DNA from: VMCP01 sp964408945
GTDB taxonomy: Bacteria > Bacteroidota > Bacteroidia > NS11-12g > UBA955
Assembly (NCBI GenBank): GCA_964408945.1
Contig: CAYPBJ010000028.1
Location: 1 to 28,440, forward strand
DNA length: 28,440 bases
Direction: 5' to 3'
In this document: piece by piece, positions 15,735-21,931 of the stretch
Position numbering within the stretch: position 1 is the first letter of the stretch
Layout: each line of letters begins with the position of its first letter
The notes under the pieces: generated by a model
The model's input: the letters and a program-made list of their open reading frames with translations, nothing else
What the model was told of the DNA's origin: nothing
Database searches by the model: none
Program-made: the position numbers and the translations under genes

Positions 15735-16676
15735 CTAAATGCTTAAACGTTGGAATCGTTCAAATAATATTTGTTTGTATTGATTTTTAAAATCCTCAGA
15801 TAAAAAACTCTTATCTAAAAAAAGTAGCCATTTGGGTAGGGCTACTCGCATCTTATTAAAAATATTTTCTTGCTGTTTCTCATCCAATTTTGATTGATTC
15901 ATAGCAACAATAAAATCATTTTTCTGAATCCTATTCTTTTTACCATTCAGGTTTAGAGCCATATCTTCATTGTCAGCGGGATTTACCAATTTAGTATTTA
16001 CCAAATCATAAGCGGGTGACAAACACATACCGATTTTTGATTGTTCAAGTAGAGAGAAATTTTTGAGATGCATGTCGGCATTTCCGGTTAAAAACGAAAA
16101 CAGTACCAATTCAAAGAAATTGACCAAATCTAACCCTGGGGTAAGAGAGTAATTTTTAATGGCTTTTGCAATCTGTTCGTAACTCCCTTTATATTTATCC
16201 TCTGTCAGTCGTTCGGTCAATTGACACATGTCTTCCATGGCTAGTTTGGTTTTTGGGGTTCTATCCATTCTTTTGGTAATGAATGCCAAATTTCCTGAAG
16301 CAAGTCTAATTAAACTGTGCTGAGCCGTTTTAATATTCGCTAAACGTGCTAAATGCATGGTAAGGTCTTCTACTTCTGGAAGTTGAGGATAATGTTTTGT
16401 TGGTGGCTTCAATAAATATCCTCCCCACAATCCCACAATGGTAAACCTCCTTGCTTTTAACTCAGAATCCTGATCTGAAATATGCAAAGATAATTTTGCC
16501 TGAACACCGGTAACCGAAGTATGGCTTTCAATAACTTGTTGAGCCAAAGGTTCTAAATCAACTTCGTAATAAGGCAAAATAGGCGCAATCTCTGTTCCGA
16601 ATATTTTTTTTGAACACTTTGGATGGAAATCCGTCTCCCTTTCCAAAAGTTCTTGGTAACAAAATAAACAACGCAT
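15735..16676 (-). CDS. hipT: HipT: HipA C-terminal Ser/Thr kinase toxin (split HipA)
   Basis: 313 aa from the ATG at 16676, two bases after the hipS stop; a longer reading would begin inside hipS. It lacks the HipA N-terminal subdomain, which is encoded separately just upstream. The N-terminus has a zinc-knuckle-like CLFC plus HPKC (Cys4, Cys7, Cys21). Kinase features: phosphate loop SVTGVQAK (54-61), catalytic GNADMHLKN with Asp201 and Asn206 (198-206), and the metal-binding SPAYDL with Asp224. HipT toxins phosphorylate tRNA-synthetase targets (TrpS in E. coli) and cause growth arrest. All key residues are present, so it is probably active. The Ser-Val-Thr at the loop is the likely autophosphorylation site. 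Confidence 0.9.
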   Translation of the reverse strand: MRCLFCYQELLERETDFHPKCSKKIFGTEIAPILPYYEVDLEPLAQQVIESHTSVTGVQAKLSLHISDQDSELKARRFTIVGLWGGYLLKPPTKHYPQLPEVEDLTMHLARLANIKTAQHSLIRLASGNLAFITKRMDRTPKTKLAMEDMCQLTERLTEDKYKGSYEQIAKAIKNYSLTPGLDLVNFFELVLFSFLTGNADMHLKNFSLLEQSKIGMCLSPAYDLVNTKLVNPADNEDMALNLNGKKNRIQKNDFIVAMNQSKLDEKQQENIFNKMRVALPKWLLFLDKSFLSEDFKNQYKQILFERFQRLSI

Positions 16677-16678
16677 AT

Positions 16679-16999
16679 TTAATCTATAATTTCCTCGACA
16701 CTTATTGCACCAATACAATCTTTACAGCAAGCCAATAATAATCCCATGCGATCCCGAGGATTTAACTTCCAGTTTTTTTCAGCGATTTCTAGGAGCCAAC
16801 CTTCAGGAATTAATCCATCGAAAAAAGGAAATAACACGAGCGATTGATACGCTTTTTCGCTGAGAGGCAAGGTCAAACTTACGGGTTTTATATTTGGAAG
16901 TTGAAGATAATCAATGTTGTATTGAAAATGATATCCTTGATCGTCTTCCCAAAGGATTCCGGCTGTTTTTTCCTGAATTTTAATCATCGCTTTTCTCAT
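16679..16999 (-). CDS. hipS: HipS: HipA N-subdomain-like antitoxin of a HipBST module
   Basis: 106 aa. It corresponds to the N-subdomain 1 of HipA: GILWEDDQGYHFQYNIDYL (14-32), PVSLTLPLSEKAY (39-51), then FPFFDGLIPEGWLLEIA. In HipBST systems this small protein, not HipB, neutralises the HipT kinase. It starts in a 4-nt ATGA overlap with hipB and is followed 2 bp later by hipT, so all three are translated together. The tail contains a CCKDC motif of unknown meaning. Confidence 0.88.
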   Translation of the reverse strand: MRKAMIKIQEKTAGILWEDDQGYHFQYNIDYLQLPNIKPVSLTLPLSEKAYQSLVLFPFFDGLIPEGWLLEIAEKNWKLNPRDRMGLLLACCKDCIGAISVEEIID

Positions 17000-17205
17000 A
17001 ATTCATTTTCTTTTATTTCGGGTACGGCTCCCACTTGATAACCAAACAACTTTAAAACCTGATTTACTTTATCAATTCGCAAACGGTCTTTACCCTGTTC
17101 CAATTCTCTTAAAAATCGAAGTCCCACTCCTGCTTTTAGTGCTAATTCAGGTTGAGTGAGATTAACAGCTTTTCTTTTGGCTTTAACAAAGTTTTTTAAT
17201 TCCAT
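16996..17205 (-). CDS. hipB: HipB: XRE-family repressor of the HipBST operon
   Basis: 69 aa from the ATG complementary to 17203-17205; a longer reading needs a TTG inside the promoter. It is an XRE helix-turn-helix: VKAKRKAVNLTQPELALKAG (7-26), then LRFLRELEQGK. The -7 box and three 18-bp palindromes lie directly upstream, so HipB almost certainly autoregulates the operon. It is cytosolic and first in the order hipB-hipS-hipT, as in E. coli O127 HipBST. Confidence 0.88.
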   Translation of the reverse strand: MELKNFVKAKRKAVNLTQPELALKAGVGLRFLRELEQGKDRLRIDKVNQVLKLFGYQVGAVPEIKENEL

Positions 17206-17207
17206 TT

Positions 17208-17305
17208 TATACCCTTTTAGGTACAAATATAGTAACTTTTGATAATTTACACCCTATAAGGTATAATTTTATTTTAAATTGCTATTTTATACCCTTTATG
17301 GTATA
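17208..17305 (-). promoter_or_regulatory. Three HipB operators and the hipBST promoter
   Basis: Three palindromes of the form TATACC-N6-GGTATA: TATACCCTTTTAGGTACA (17208-17225), TACACCCTATAAGGTATA (17248-17265) and TATACCCTTTATGGTATA (17288-17305). Their starts are exactly 40 bp apart. On the minus strand a perfect -7 box TATATTTG (complement of 17224-17231) touches the first operator, and the second lies over the -33 region. HipB binding would block RNA polymerase. The third also lies about 50 bp before the divergent pterin dehydratase gene. Confidence 0.85.
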
Positions 17306-17355
17306 TTTTTAGATAATATTACTCATTCATAGAGAATCGTCTCTATATTGTAACC

Positions 17356-17607
17356 ATGAATAATTGGACCAACGACCAGACAAAGCTGCAGAAGGAATTT
17401 GTATTTGAATCCTTCGATAGAGCGATAGATTTTATGGTTGAGTGCAGTGTTTTTATTGGAGAAATCAATCATCACCCAGAGTGGAGCAATGTTTACAATC
17501 GAGTGATGGTGACTTTGACTACACACGATGCAGGAAATGTGGTCACTGAAAAAGATTATCAATTGGCTGAGAAAATGGATGAGGTATATTCGCAGTTCAA
17601 GCATTAA
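17356..17607 (+). CDS. 4a-hydroxytetrahydrobiopterin dehydratase (PCD/DCoH)
   Basis: 83 aa. It dehydrates 4a-hydroxytetrahydrobiopterin (pterin recycling after aromatic amino-acid hydroxylation). The family signature is present: HHPEW at 39-43, then VMVTLTTHDAG (50-60). The three catalytic histidines correspond to His39, His40 and His57, with the same spacing as 61/62/79 of human DCoH. It is about 20 residues shorter than typical members at the N-terminus, but the conserved W...L.KEFVFESF segment is kept. A near -7 box TATATTG (17344-17350) lies 5 bp before the ATG. The DUF2130 gene follows after 17 bp, likely co-transcribed. Confidence 0.9.
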   Translation: MNNWTNDQTKLQKEFVFESFDRAIDFMVECSVFIGEINHHPEWSNVYNRVMVTLTTHDAGNVVTEKDYQLAEKMDEVYSQFKH

Positions 17608-17624
17608 TTTTAGCCTTCTTTTTT

Positions 17625-18818
17625 ATGAACGATATTATTTGTCCCAATTGCAAGACCGCTTTTAAGGTGGATGAAGCTGGATTCGCAGCTATTTTGAAGC
17701 AAGTTAGAGATCAACAATTTGAAAACGAGTTGAAAACTCGAATGGATTTGGCCGAAAGAGAGAAAGAAACGGCCTTAAAGTTGTCAGAATCGAACTTGAA
17801 AGCGGCGCTGCAAAAGCACATCCAAACCAAAGATAATGAGTTGGCGGAAATGAAGAAGAAGTTGGAATTGGCGGAGCTCGAAAAAGAACTGAGTGTCAAC
17901 AAGGCGGTCCAAAGAGTAATTTACGAGCGGAATGAGTTGGCTAACCAATTACAATCCAAAGAGATGGAAAAAAAATTGGCTGAAAGCAACTTGAAAGAGC
18001 GATTCCAACAAGAACTTAAAACCAAAGACGAGATCATTCGCATTAAAGACGAGGAAATTGAGATGCGGAAGGACATGAAGTTGAAAATGTCGACCAAGAT
18101 GCTCGGCGAATCGTTGGAGCAGCATTGCGAAGTTGAATTCAATAAATTGAGGGCTACGGCCTTCCCCAGGGCATATTTCGAAAAAGACAACGACGCAAAG
18201 AGCGGAAGTAAGGGCGATTTTATTTTCAAGGAATTTGACGATGCGGGAACTGAAATCATTTCGATCATGTTTGAAATGAAGAACGAGAACGACGGCACGG
18301 CTACCAAGAAAAAAAACGAAGACTTCTTTAAAGAGCTCGACAAAGACCGCACCGAAAAGAAGTGTGAATACGCGGTGTTGGTATCTATGTTAGAAGCTGA
18401 CAACGAATATTACAACACCGGAATTGTTGACGTGTCTTACAAATATCCGAAGATGTACGTGGTACGTCCGCAGTTTTTCATACCCATCATCACGTTATTG
18501 AGGAATGCGGCGTTGAACACGCTGAAATACAAGTCGGAATTGGCATTGATGCAGAATCAAAATATTGACATCACCAATTTTGAGGCGAAGATGAATTCGT
18601 TTAAGGAGGGATTTGCGCGCAACTACGATTTGGCGAGCCGCAAATTCAGAACAGCAATTGAAGAGATAGATAAAACCATAACCCATTTGCAGAAAACGAA
18701 GGAAGCGTTGTTATCATCGGAGGATAATTTAAGATTGGCGAACAACAAAGCTGAGGAACTGACCATCAAAAAGTTGACGCATAACAATCCGACGATGAAA
18801 GAGAAATTTGGGCTGTAG
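17625..18818 (+). CDS. DUF2130 coiled-coil protein with PD-(D/E)XK-like core
   Basis: 397 aa. A zinc-ribbon-like CPNC (6-9) starts the protein, followed by a long Lys/Glu/Leu coiled coil (about 25-160). The DUF2130 domain contains GDFIFKEF (197-204) and MFEMKNE (215-221). Asp198 and Glu217-x-Lys219 have the spacing of a PD-(D/E)XK nuclease core. A second helical tail follows to the end. The architecture resembles RmuC-like or SMC-associated proteins, but no function is established. The stop codon TAG (18816-18818) is supplied by the first bases of heptamer array 2, so the C-terminus ends exactly where the repeat begins. Confidence 0.8.
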   Translation: MNDIICPNCKTAFKVDEAGFAAILKQVRDQQFENELKTRMDLAEREKETALKLSESNLKAALQKHIQTKDNELAEMKKKLELAELEKELSVNKAVQRVIYERNELANQLQSKEMEKKLAESNLKERFQQELKTKDEIIRIKDEEIEMRKDMKLKMSTKMLGESLEQHCEVEFNKLRATAFPRAYFEKDNDAKSGSKGDFIFKEFDDAGTEIISIMFEMKNENDGTATKKKNEDFFKELDKDRTEKKCEYAVLVSMLEADNEYYNTGIVDVSYKYPKMYVVRPQFFIPIITLLRNAALNTLKYKSELALMQNQNIDITNFEAKMNSFKEGFARNYDLASRKFRTAIEEIDKTITHLQKTKEALLSSEDNLRLANNKAEELTIKKLTHNNPTMKEKFGL

Positions 18819-19027
18819 TCGGTGGTCTGTAGTCGGTGGTCTGTGGTCTGTGGTCTGTAGTCGGTGGTCTGTAGTCTGTAGGCCGTGGTCCGTGGTTTAC
18901 CGTCACCTGAAACCCACTACCCACTACCTGGTACCCGGTACCCGCTACCTGGTACCCGGTACCCGGTACCCGGTACCCACTACCCACTACCCACTACCCT
19001 CTACCCGGTACCCTCTACCCGGTACCC
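18818..19027. repeat. Heptanucleotide repeat array 2, 30 units, two unit types
   Basis: Thirty heptamers (210 bp) in unbroken register. Units 1-11 are GTCGGTG, GTCTGTA, GTCTGTG and variants (GTAGT polarity). Units 12-14 are transitional (GTTTACC, GTCACCT, GAAACCC). Units 15-30 are ACTACCC, GGTACCC and TCTACCC (ACTAC polarity). The register is kept across the change of unit. The array fills the whole space between two convergent genes: the TAG of the DUF2130 gene on the left and the OsmC stop 2 bp after its right end. Confidence 0.93.
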
Positions 19028-19029
19028 TC

Positions 19030-19509
19030 TCAACTGAATTCAATTTGAGGCTTGCAGACAATCTCCGTATTTACTGAATTTGCTATAAAACAAAACTTGT
19101 GGGCTTCGGAGTGCAGTTGTTCGGCTATTTCAAGAGCGTTGTCTACAGAGGAAGCGCGGTTAATTTTGACAAGTGGATTTAACACCACTTGCGCCATCCT
19201 ACCGATGCCGTTCTCTCCTATCTCCAGCGTCCCATGGAAGTTATCGGAATATTCTGTAACCACGATTCCGCGATCTGCACACAAGTGGAAATACCAAAGC
19301 ATGTGACAAGATGAAAGCGCGTTCATAAAGAAGTCTTCGGGATTGCTTCTTTGGTCATCCCCGCGGAAGGCAGAATCTGCAGATCCCAAGATTGGGAATT
19401 TACCTGAGGTATTGACGACAAAGTTTCGTCCGTATTGATCGTATGCACTGGTACCTGTTCCAAGGTTGCCTGTCCAGCTGATAGAGCCGTTAAAAGTGTG
19501 GGATTTCAT
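19030..19509 (-). CDS. OsmC/Ohr-family peroxiredoxin-like protein
   Basis: 159 aa, full length for the family. The two redox cysteines are visible in their usual contexts: SSCHMLW with Cys68 and HKFCFIANSV with Cys140. The conserved Arg/Glu element is in RSNPEDFFMNA (54-64). OsmC/Ohr proteins reduce organic hydroperoxides through the cysteine pair; the HMLWYFHLCAD form is the OsmC-like rather than Ohr branch. Cytosolic. It is preceded by the coiled-coil protein gene with a 5-bp gap, so they form one minus-strand operon, and its stop abuts heptamer array 2. Confidence 0.88.
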   Translation of the reverse strand: MKSHTFNGSISWTGNLGTGTSAYDQYGRNFVVNTSGKFPILGSADSAFRGDDQRSNPEDFFMNALSSCHMLWYFHLCADRGIVVTEYSDNFHGTLEIGENGIGRMAQVVLNPLVKINRASSVDNALEIAEQLHSEAHKFCFIANSVNTEIVCKPQIEFS

Positions 19510-19514
19510 CGCGT

Positions 19515-20006
19515 TTAATTTAATGAGTTTAGCTGGTTATTCAAGTCTTGCATTTGTTTTTGTATATCTTGAATGATGCTCACTTGATTTTGAATTTGTG
19601 TTCTTTTTTCTTCTGCAGTTCTTAAAAAATGGAATTCGGAAATATCCTTTAATTTCACTTTCTCATATACCAACTGCTGTTGCAAATCGCGAATTTCAAG
19701 TCTTATCTCCTCTTTTCTCCGGTCGTTTTCTTTTTTATTCAATTCACTGAGTTTGGCTCTGAGGATATCTGCTTCCTCTTCTATTTCCTTAAGTTTAATC
19801 AGATCAGCTCGCAATTTTGAGTTGGCATTTATTTGACTGAGTAGTTGATCATTCTTTGTTTTTATCTGATTTCGGAGGGATGAATTTTCAAAAAACAATA
19901 TTACAACCAAGGCTAATAGCGTTACCCCAACAATTTTGAATACGGCATTCAGATTTTTTTTCATGGGTGCTGTTTGTTCACTTTGATTTGCATTATCTAT
20001 AGTCAT
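19515..20006 (-). CDS. Membrane-anchored coiled-coil protein, unknown function
   Basis: 163 aa from the ATG complementary to 20004-20006, chosen because two -7 boxes lie directly upstream; the longer reading would cross them. A 15-residue polar N-terminus ends in MKK. A transmembrane segment follows (about residues 19-39, FKIVGVTLLALVVILFF), then about 120 residues of heptad-type coiled coil rich in Leu, Lys, Glu and Gln. It resembles many short envelope coiled-coil proteins, but no family is recognised. First gene of an operon with osmC-like 19030-19509. Confidence 0.75.
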   Translation of the reverse strand: MTIDNANQSEQTAPMKKNLNAVFKIVGVTLLALVVILFFENSSLRNQIKTKNDQLLSQINANSKLRADLIKLKEIEEEADILRAKLSELNKKENDRRKEEIRLEIRDLQQQLVYEKVKLKDISEFHFLRTAEEKRTQIQNQVSIIQDIQKQMQDLNNQLNSLN

Positions 20007-20010
20007 CTGA

Positions 20011-20033
20011 CAAAAATAAATTATCCAAATATA
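20011..20033 (-). promoter_or_regulatory. Two -7 elements before the coiled-coil gene
   Basis: On the minus strand TATATTTG (complement of 20026-20033) and TATTTTTG (complement of 20011-20018) both match TAnnTTTG. The second lies 4 bp before the ATG, giving a leaderless message; the first would give a leader of about 15 nt. Confidence 0.6.
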
Positions 20034-20128
20034 CTGACCTTCAGTTGTTTTAATAAGTTTACTAAAAAGATTGTTCACTCTACTAACCCTCATTTACTGC
20101 ATTGAATAAATGCATTTTTATTTGTCTT

Positions 20129-20845
20129 ATGTTCTATAAATTTATAGTATCCACAGTTATTTTGGCAATTTCCGTCGCCCCATCATTTGGCCAAACTCCC
20201 AAATTAAACATTTCATACGGAATTGGTACTAGTTCAGCCATGGGGAGTTTTAGAAGTGCTAGTTTCAATACCGAAAATGCAGGTTTTGCAGGAACCGGAC
20301 TATCGACAGCCTTCAATATTGATTATAAATTCAAAAACGGAAATCTCGGGGCAAGTTTTAATATCAATAGTCAAACAAATTCATTTAAATCTTATGAATA
20401 TGGGAATGAACTACAGAGAAACCTTAATGGAGTTTATGACGCCAACATTTATGGAGGAATCTATGTACGTTCATCATACATGATTGGTTTAAATTATGTT
20501 TACCCCGTTAACGATAAATCATTTTTGACCTTAAGACTTTTAGGAGGCGCAACCATTGGAAAACTTGCAGAACAGGAAGGTTTTTTGTACGGTTCAAGCA
20601 ATTTGTGGTACGTACAACCGGCTGCCTACGCTACTTCACCAGGTTTTTCAATCGGAGGAAGTTTCAGAACTCCAATATACAAAAAAATTAATCTGAATGC
20701 CGAATGCAATTATGCTTCTTCTAGTTACGAGTTTACGAATGTGGCGAATTATTTTTCTTCTGGAAATATCTCCACTTTCAATTCCAAAATCGCCATGACC
20801 TCACTTCAATTGCTTTTGGGAATCTCTATAGATTTAATTCGGTAG
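20129..20845 (+). CDS. Outer-membrane beta-barrel protein
   Basis: 238 aa from the ATG at 20129; the longer reading uses a TTG and spoils the signal peptide. The signal peptide is FYKFIVSTVILAISVAPSFG followed by Q. The mature part alternates hydrophobic and polar residues with frequent Gly, Tyr and Asn, typical of barrel strands (GNLGASFNINSQ, GGIYVRSSYMIGLNYVYPV, LTLRLLGGATIGKL). It ends in a beta strand (LQLLLGISIDLIR). It resembles OmpW/OprF-like 8-stranded barrels, but no closer family is recognised. The stop codon TAG (20843-20845) is formed by the first unit of heptamer array 3. Confidence 0.8.
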   Translation: MFYKFIVSTVILAISVAPSFGQTPKLNISYGIGTSSAMGSFRSASFNTENAGFAGTGLSTAFNIDYKFKNGNLGASFNINSQTNSFKSYEYGNELQRNLNGVYDANIYGGIYVRSSYMIGLNYVYPVNDKSFLTLRLLGGATIGKLAEQEGFLYGSSNLWYVQPAAYATSPGFSIGGSFRTPIYKKINLNAECNYASSSYEFTNVANYFSSGNISTFNSKIAMTSLQLLLGISIDLIR

Positions 20846-21078
20846 TTGGTAGTTGGTACTTGGTACTTGGTAGTTGGTAGTTGGTAGTTGGTAGTTGGTA
20901 GTTGGGTTATGACTATAGACTACGGACTACGGACTACGGACTACAGCCTTTGGACCACGGACTAACGACCACCGACTACGGACTACGGACTACAGACTTT
21001 GGACCACCGACTAACGACCACCGACTACGGACTACGGACTACGGACTACGGACTATGGACTATGGACCACCGACCACC
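20841..21078. repeat. Heptanucleotide repeat array 3, 34 units, two unit types
   Basis: Thirty-four heptamers (238 bp), with a degenerate 35th (GACTTTC, to 21085). Units 1-9 are GGTAGTT or GGTACTT; unit 10 (GGGTTAT) is transitional. Units 11-34 are GACTACG, GACTATG, GACCACC and GACTAAC types. Register is unbroken across the change. It begins on the last codons of the outer-membrane gene and stops about 10 bp before the -7 box of the next gene, so that gene's -33 region lies inside the array. Confidence 0.93.
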
Positions 21079-21088
21079 GACTTTCCCC

Positions 21089-21096
21089 TATCTTTG
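21089..21096 (+). promoter_or_regulatory. -7 element of the CvfB-like gene, leaderless spacing
   Basis: TATCTTTG is followed by CAGT and then the ATG at 21101. No TTTG is present at the -33 position, which falls in heptamer array 3. Confidence 0.65.
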
Positions 21097-21100
21097 CAGT

Positions 21101-21931
21101 ATGATTCGCATCGGACGAAAGAGTACATTAAAATTAAACAGGCAAACGGATAACGGATGGTATTTGATTGATGCGTTAGAAAACGAAGTTTTACTTCCCA
21201 ACAAATATTGCCCAGAAAGGGCTTTTAAAGGACAAGAACTCGAGGTATTTATTTACCTTGACGGTAAGGAAAGGCCTGTGGCGACAACCATTGAGCCCAT
21301 GGTGACTTTATACGGATTCGGATATTTGGAAGTTGTTTCATCCACCAGATTGGGTGCATTTATGGATATGGGACTTGAAAAACACTTGTTTGTCCCCTAT
21401 AAAGAGATGCACGAACGGCTGCAAGAGGGTGAAAAAGCGGTGATTTTTATGTTTTTGGATTCGCTTACAGATCGTTTGGTGGGTTCGGCAAGAGTTACCA
21501 AGTGGTTAGATAGAGAAAATGTGGAATTGAATAAAGGCCAAAAGGTTAAAATTCTGTGCTTTGATGAAAACGAAGTGGGATTTAAAGTAGTCATTGATCA
21601 AAAGTATCAAGGAATAGTATACAAAAACGAGGCGTTTTCTAGATTAAGTATTGGTGAAGAAACCGAAGGATTTGTGCGAATGATTCGTGATGGCGGTTTG
21701 GTGGATGTTTCGTTGACCCTGCCGGGACGTGGTAAAATGAAATCAACCAGTGAGGAATTGCTTGATAGATTGAAGTCTGCTGGCGGCTTTCTACCCTATC
21801 ATGACAAAACTCCGTCTGAGGTTATTCAAACGGAGTTAAATATGAGTAAAAAAGCCTTTAAGGAAGCCATTGGAGGCTTATACAAGTCCCGGAAAGTTCG
21901 CATTTCCGAGACTGGGTTGCATCTTATTTAA
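21101..21931 (+). CDS. CvfB/YitL-like S1 RNA-binding protein
   Basis: 276 aa from the ATG at 21101, the first after the promoter; a longer open frame runs back into the repeat array and is not coding. The order is that of CvfB: an N-terminal OB-fold (about 5-62, with RAFKGQELEVFIYLD and RPVATT), an S1 domain (about 72-130, VVSSTRLGAFMDMGLEKHLF), a third OB-like domain (about 140-205, with QKYQGIVYKNEAF and GGLVDVSLTLPGR), and a C-terminal winged helix (about 215-276, KTPSEVIQTELNMSKKAFKEAIGGLYKSRKV). CvfB homologues bind RNA and influence virulence-gene expression in staphylococci; the role here is unknown. The gene overlaps the convergent secreted-protein gene by 8 bp at the stop codons. Confidence 0.87.
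   Translation: MIRIGRKSTLKLNRQTDNGWYLIDALENEVLLPNKYCPERAFKGQELEVFIYLDGKERPVATTIEPMVTLYGFGYLEVVSSTRLGAFMDMGLEKHLFVPYKEMHERLQEGEKAVIFMFLDSLTDRLVGSARVTKWLDRENVELNKGQKVKILCFDENEVGFKVVIDQKYQGIVYKNEAFSRLSIGEETEGFVRMIRDGGLVDVSLTLPGRGKMKSTSEELLDRLKSAGGFLPYHDKTPSEVIQTELNMSKKAFKEAIGGLYKSRKVRISETGLHLI

Noticed and set aside
16677..16718. Longer hipT start overlapping hipS
   Set aside because: It would add 14 residues encoded inside hipS; the ATG at 16676 begins with the conserved CLFC element and fits the 2-bp gap.
17921..18403. 160-codon minus-strand open frame rich in Ser and Leu
   Set aside because: It is the antisense shadow of the Lys/Glu-rich coiled coil of the DUF2130 gene.
18766..19077. Open frames on both strands through array 2, and similar ones through array 3 (20902-21153)
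   Set aside because: The heptamers happen to lack stop codons in some frames; the products are repeats of a few residues and not plausible proteins.
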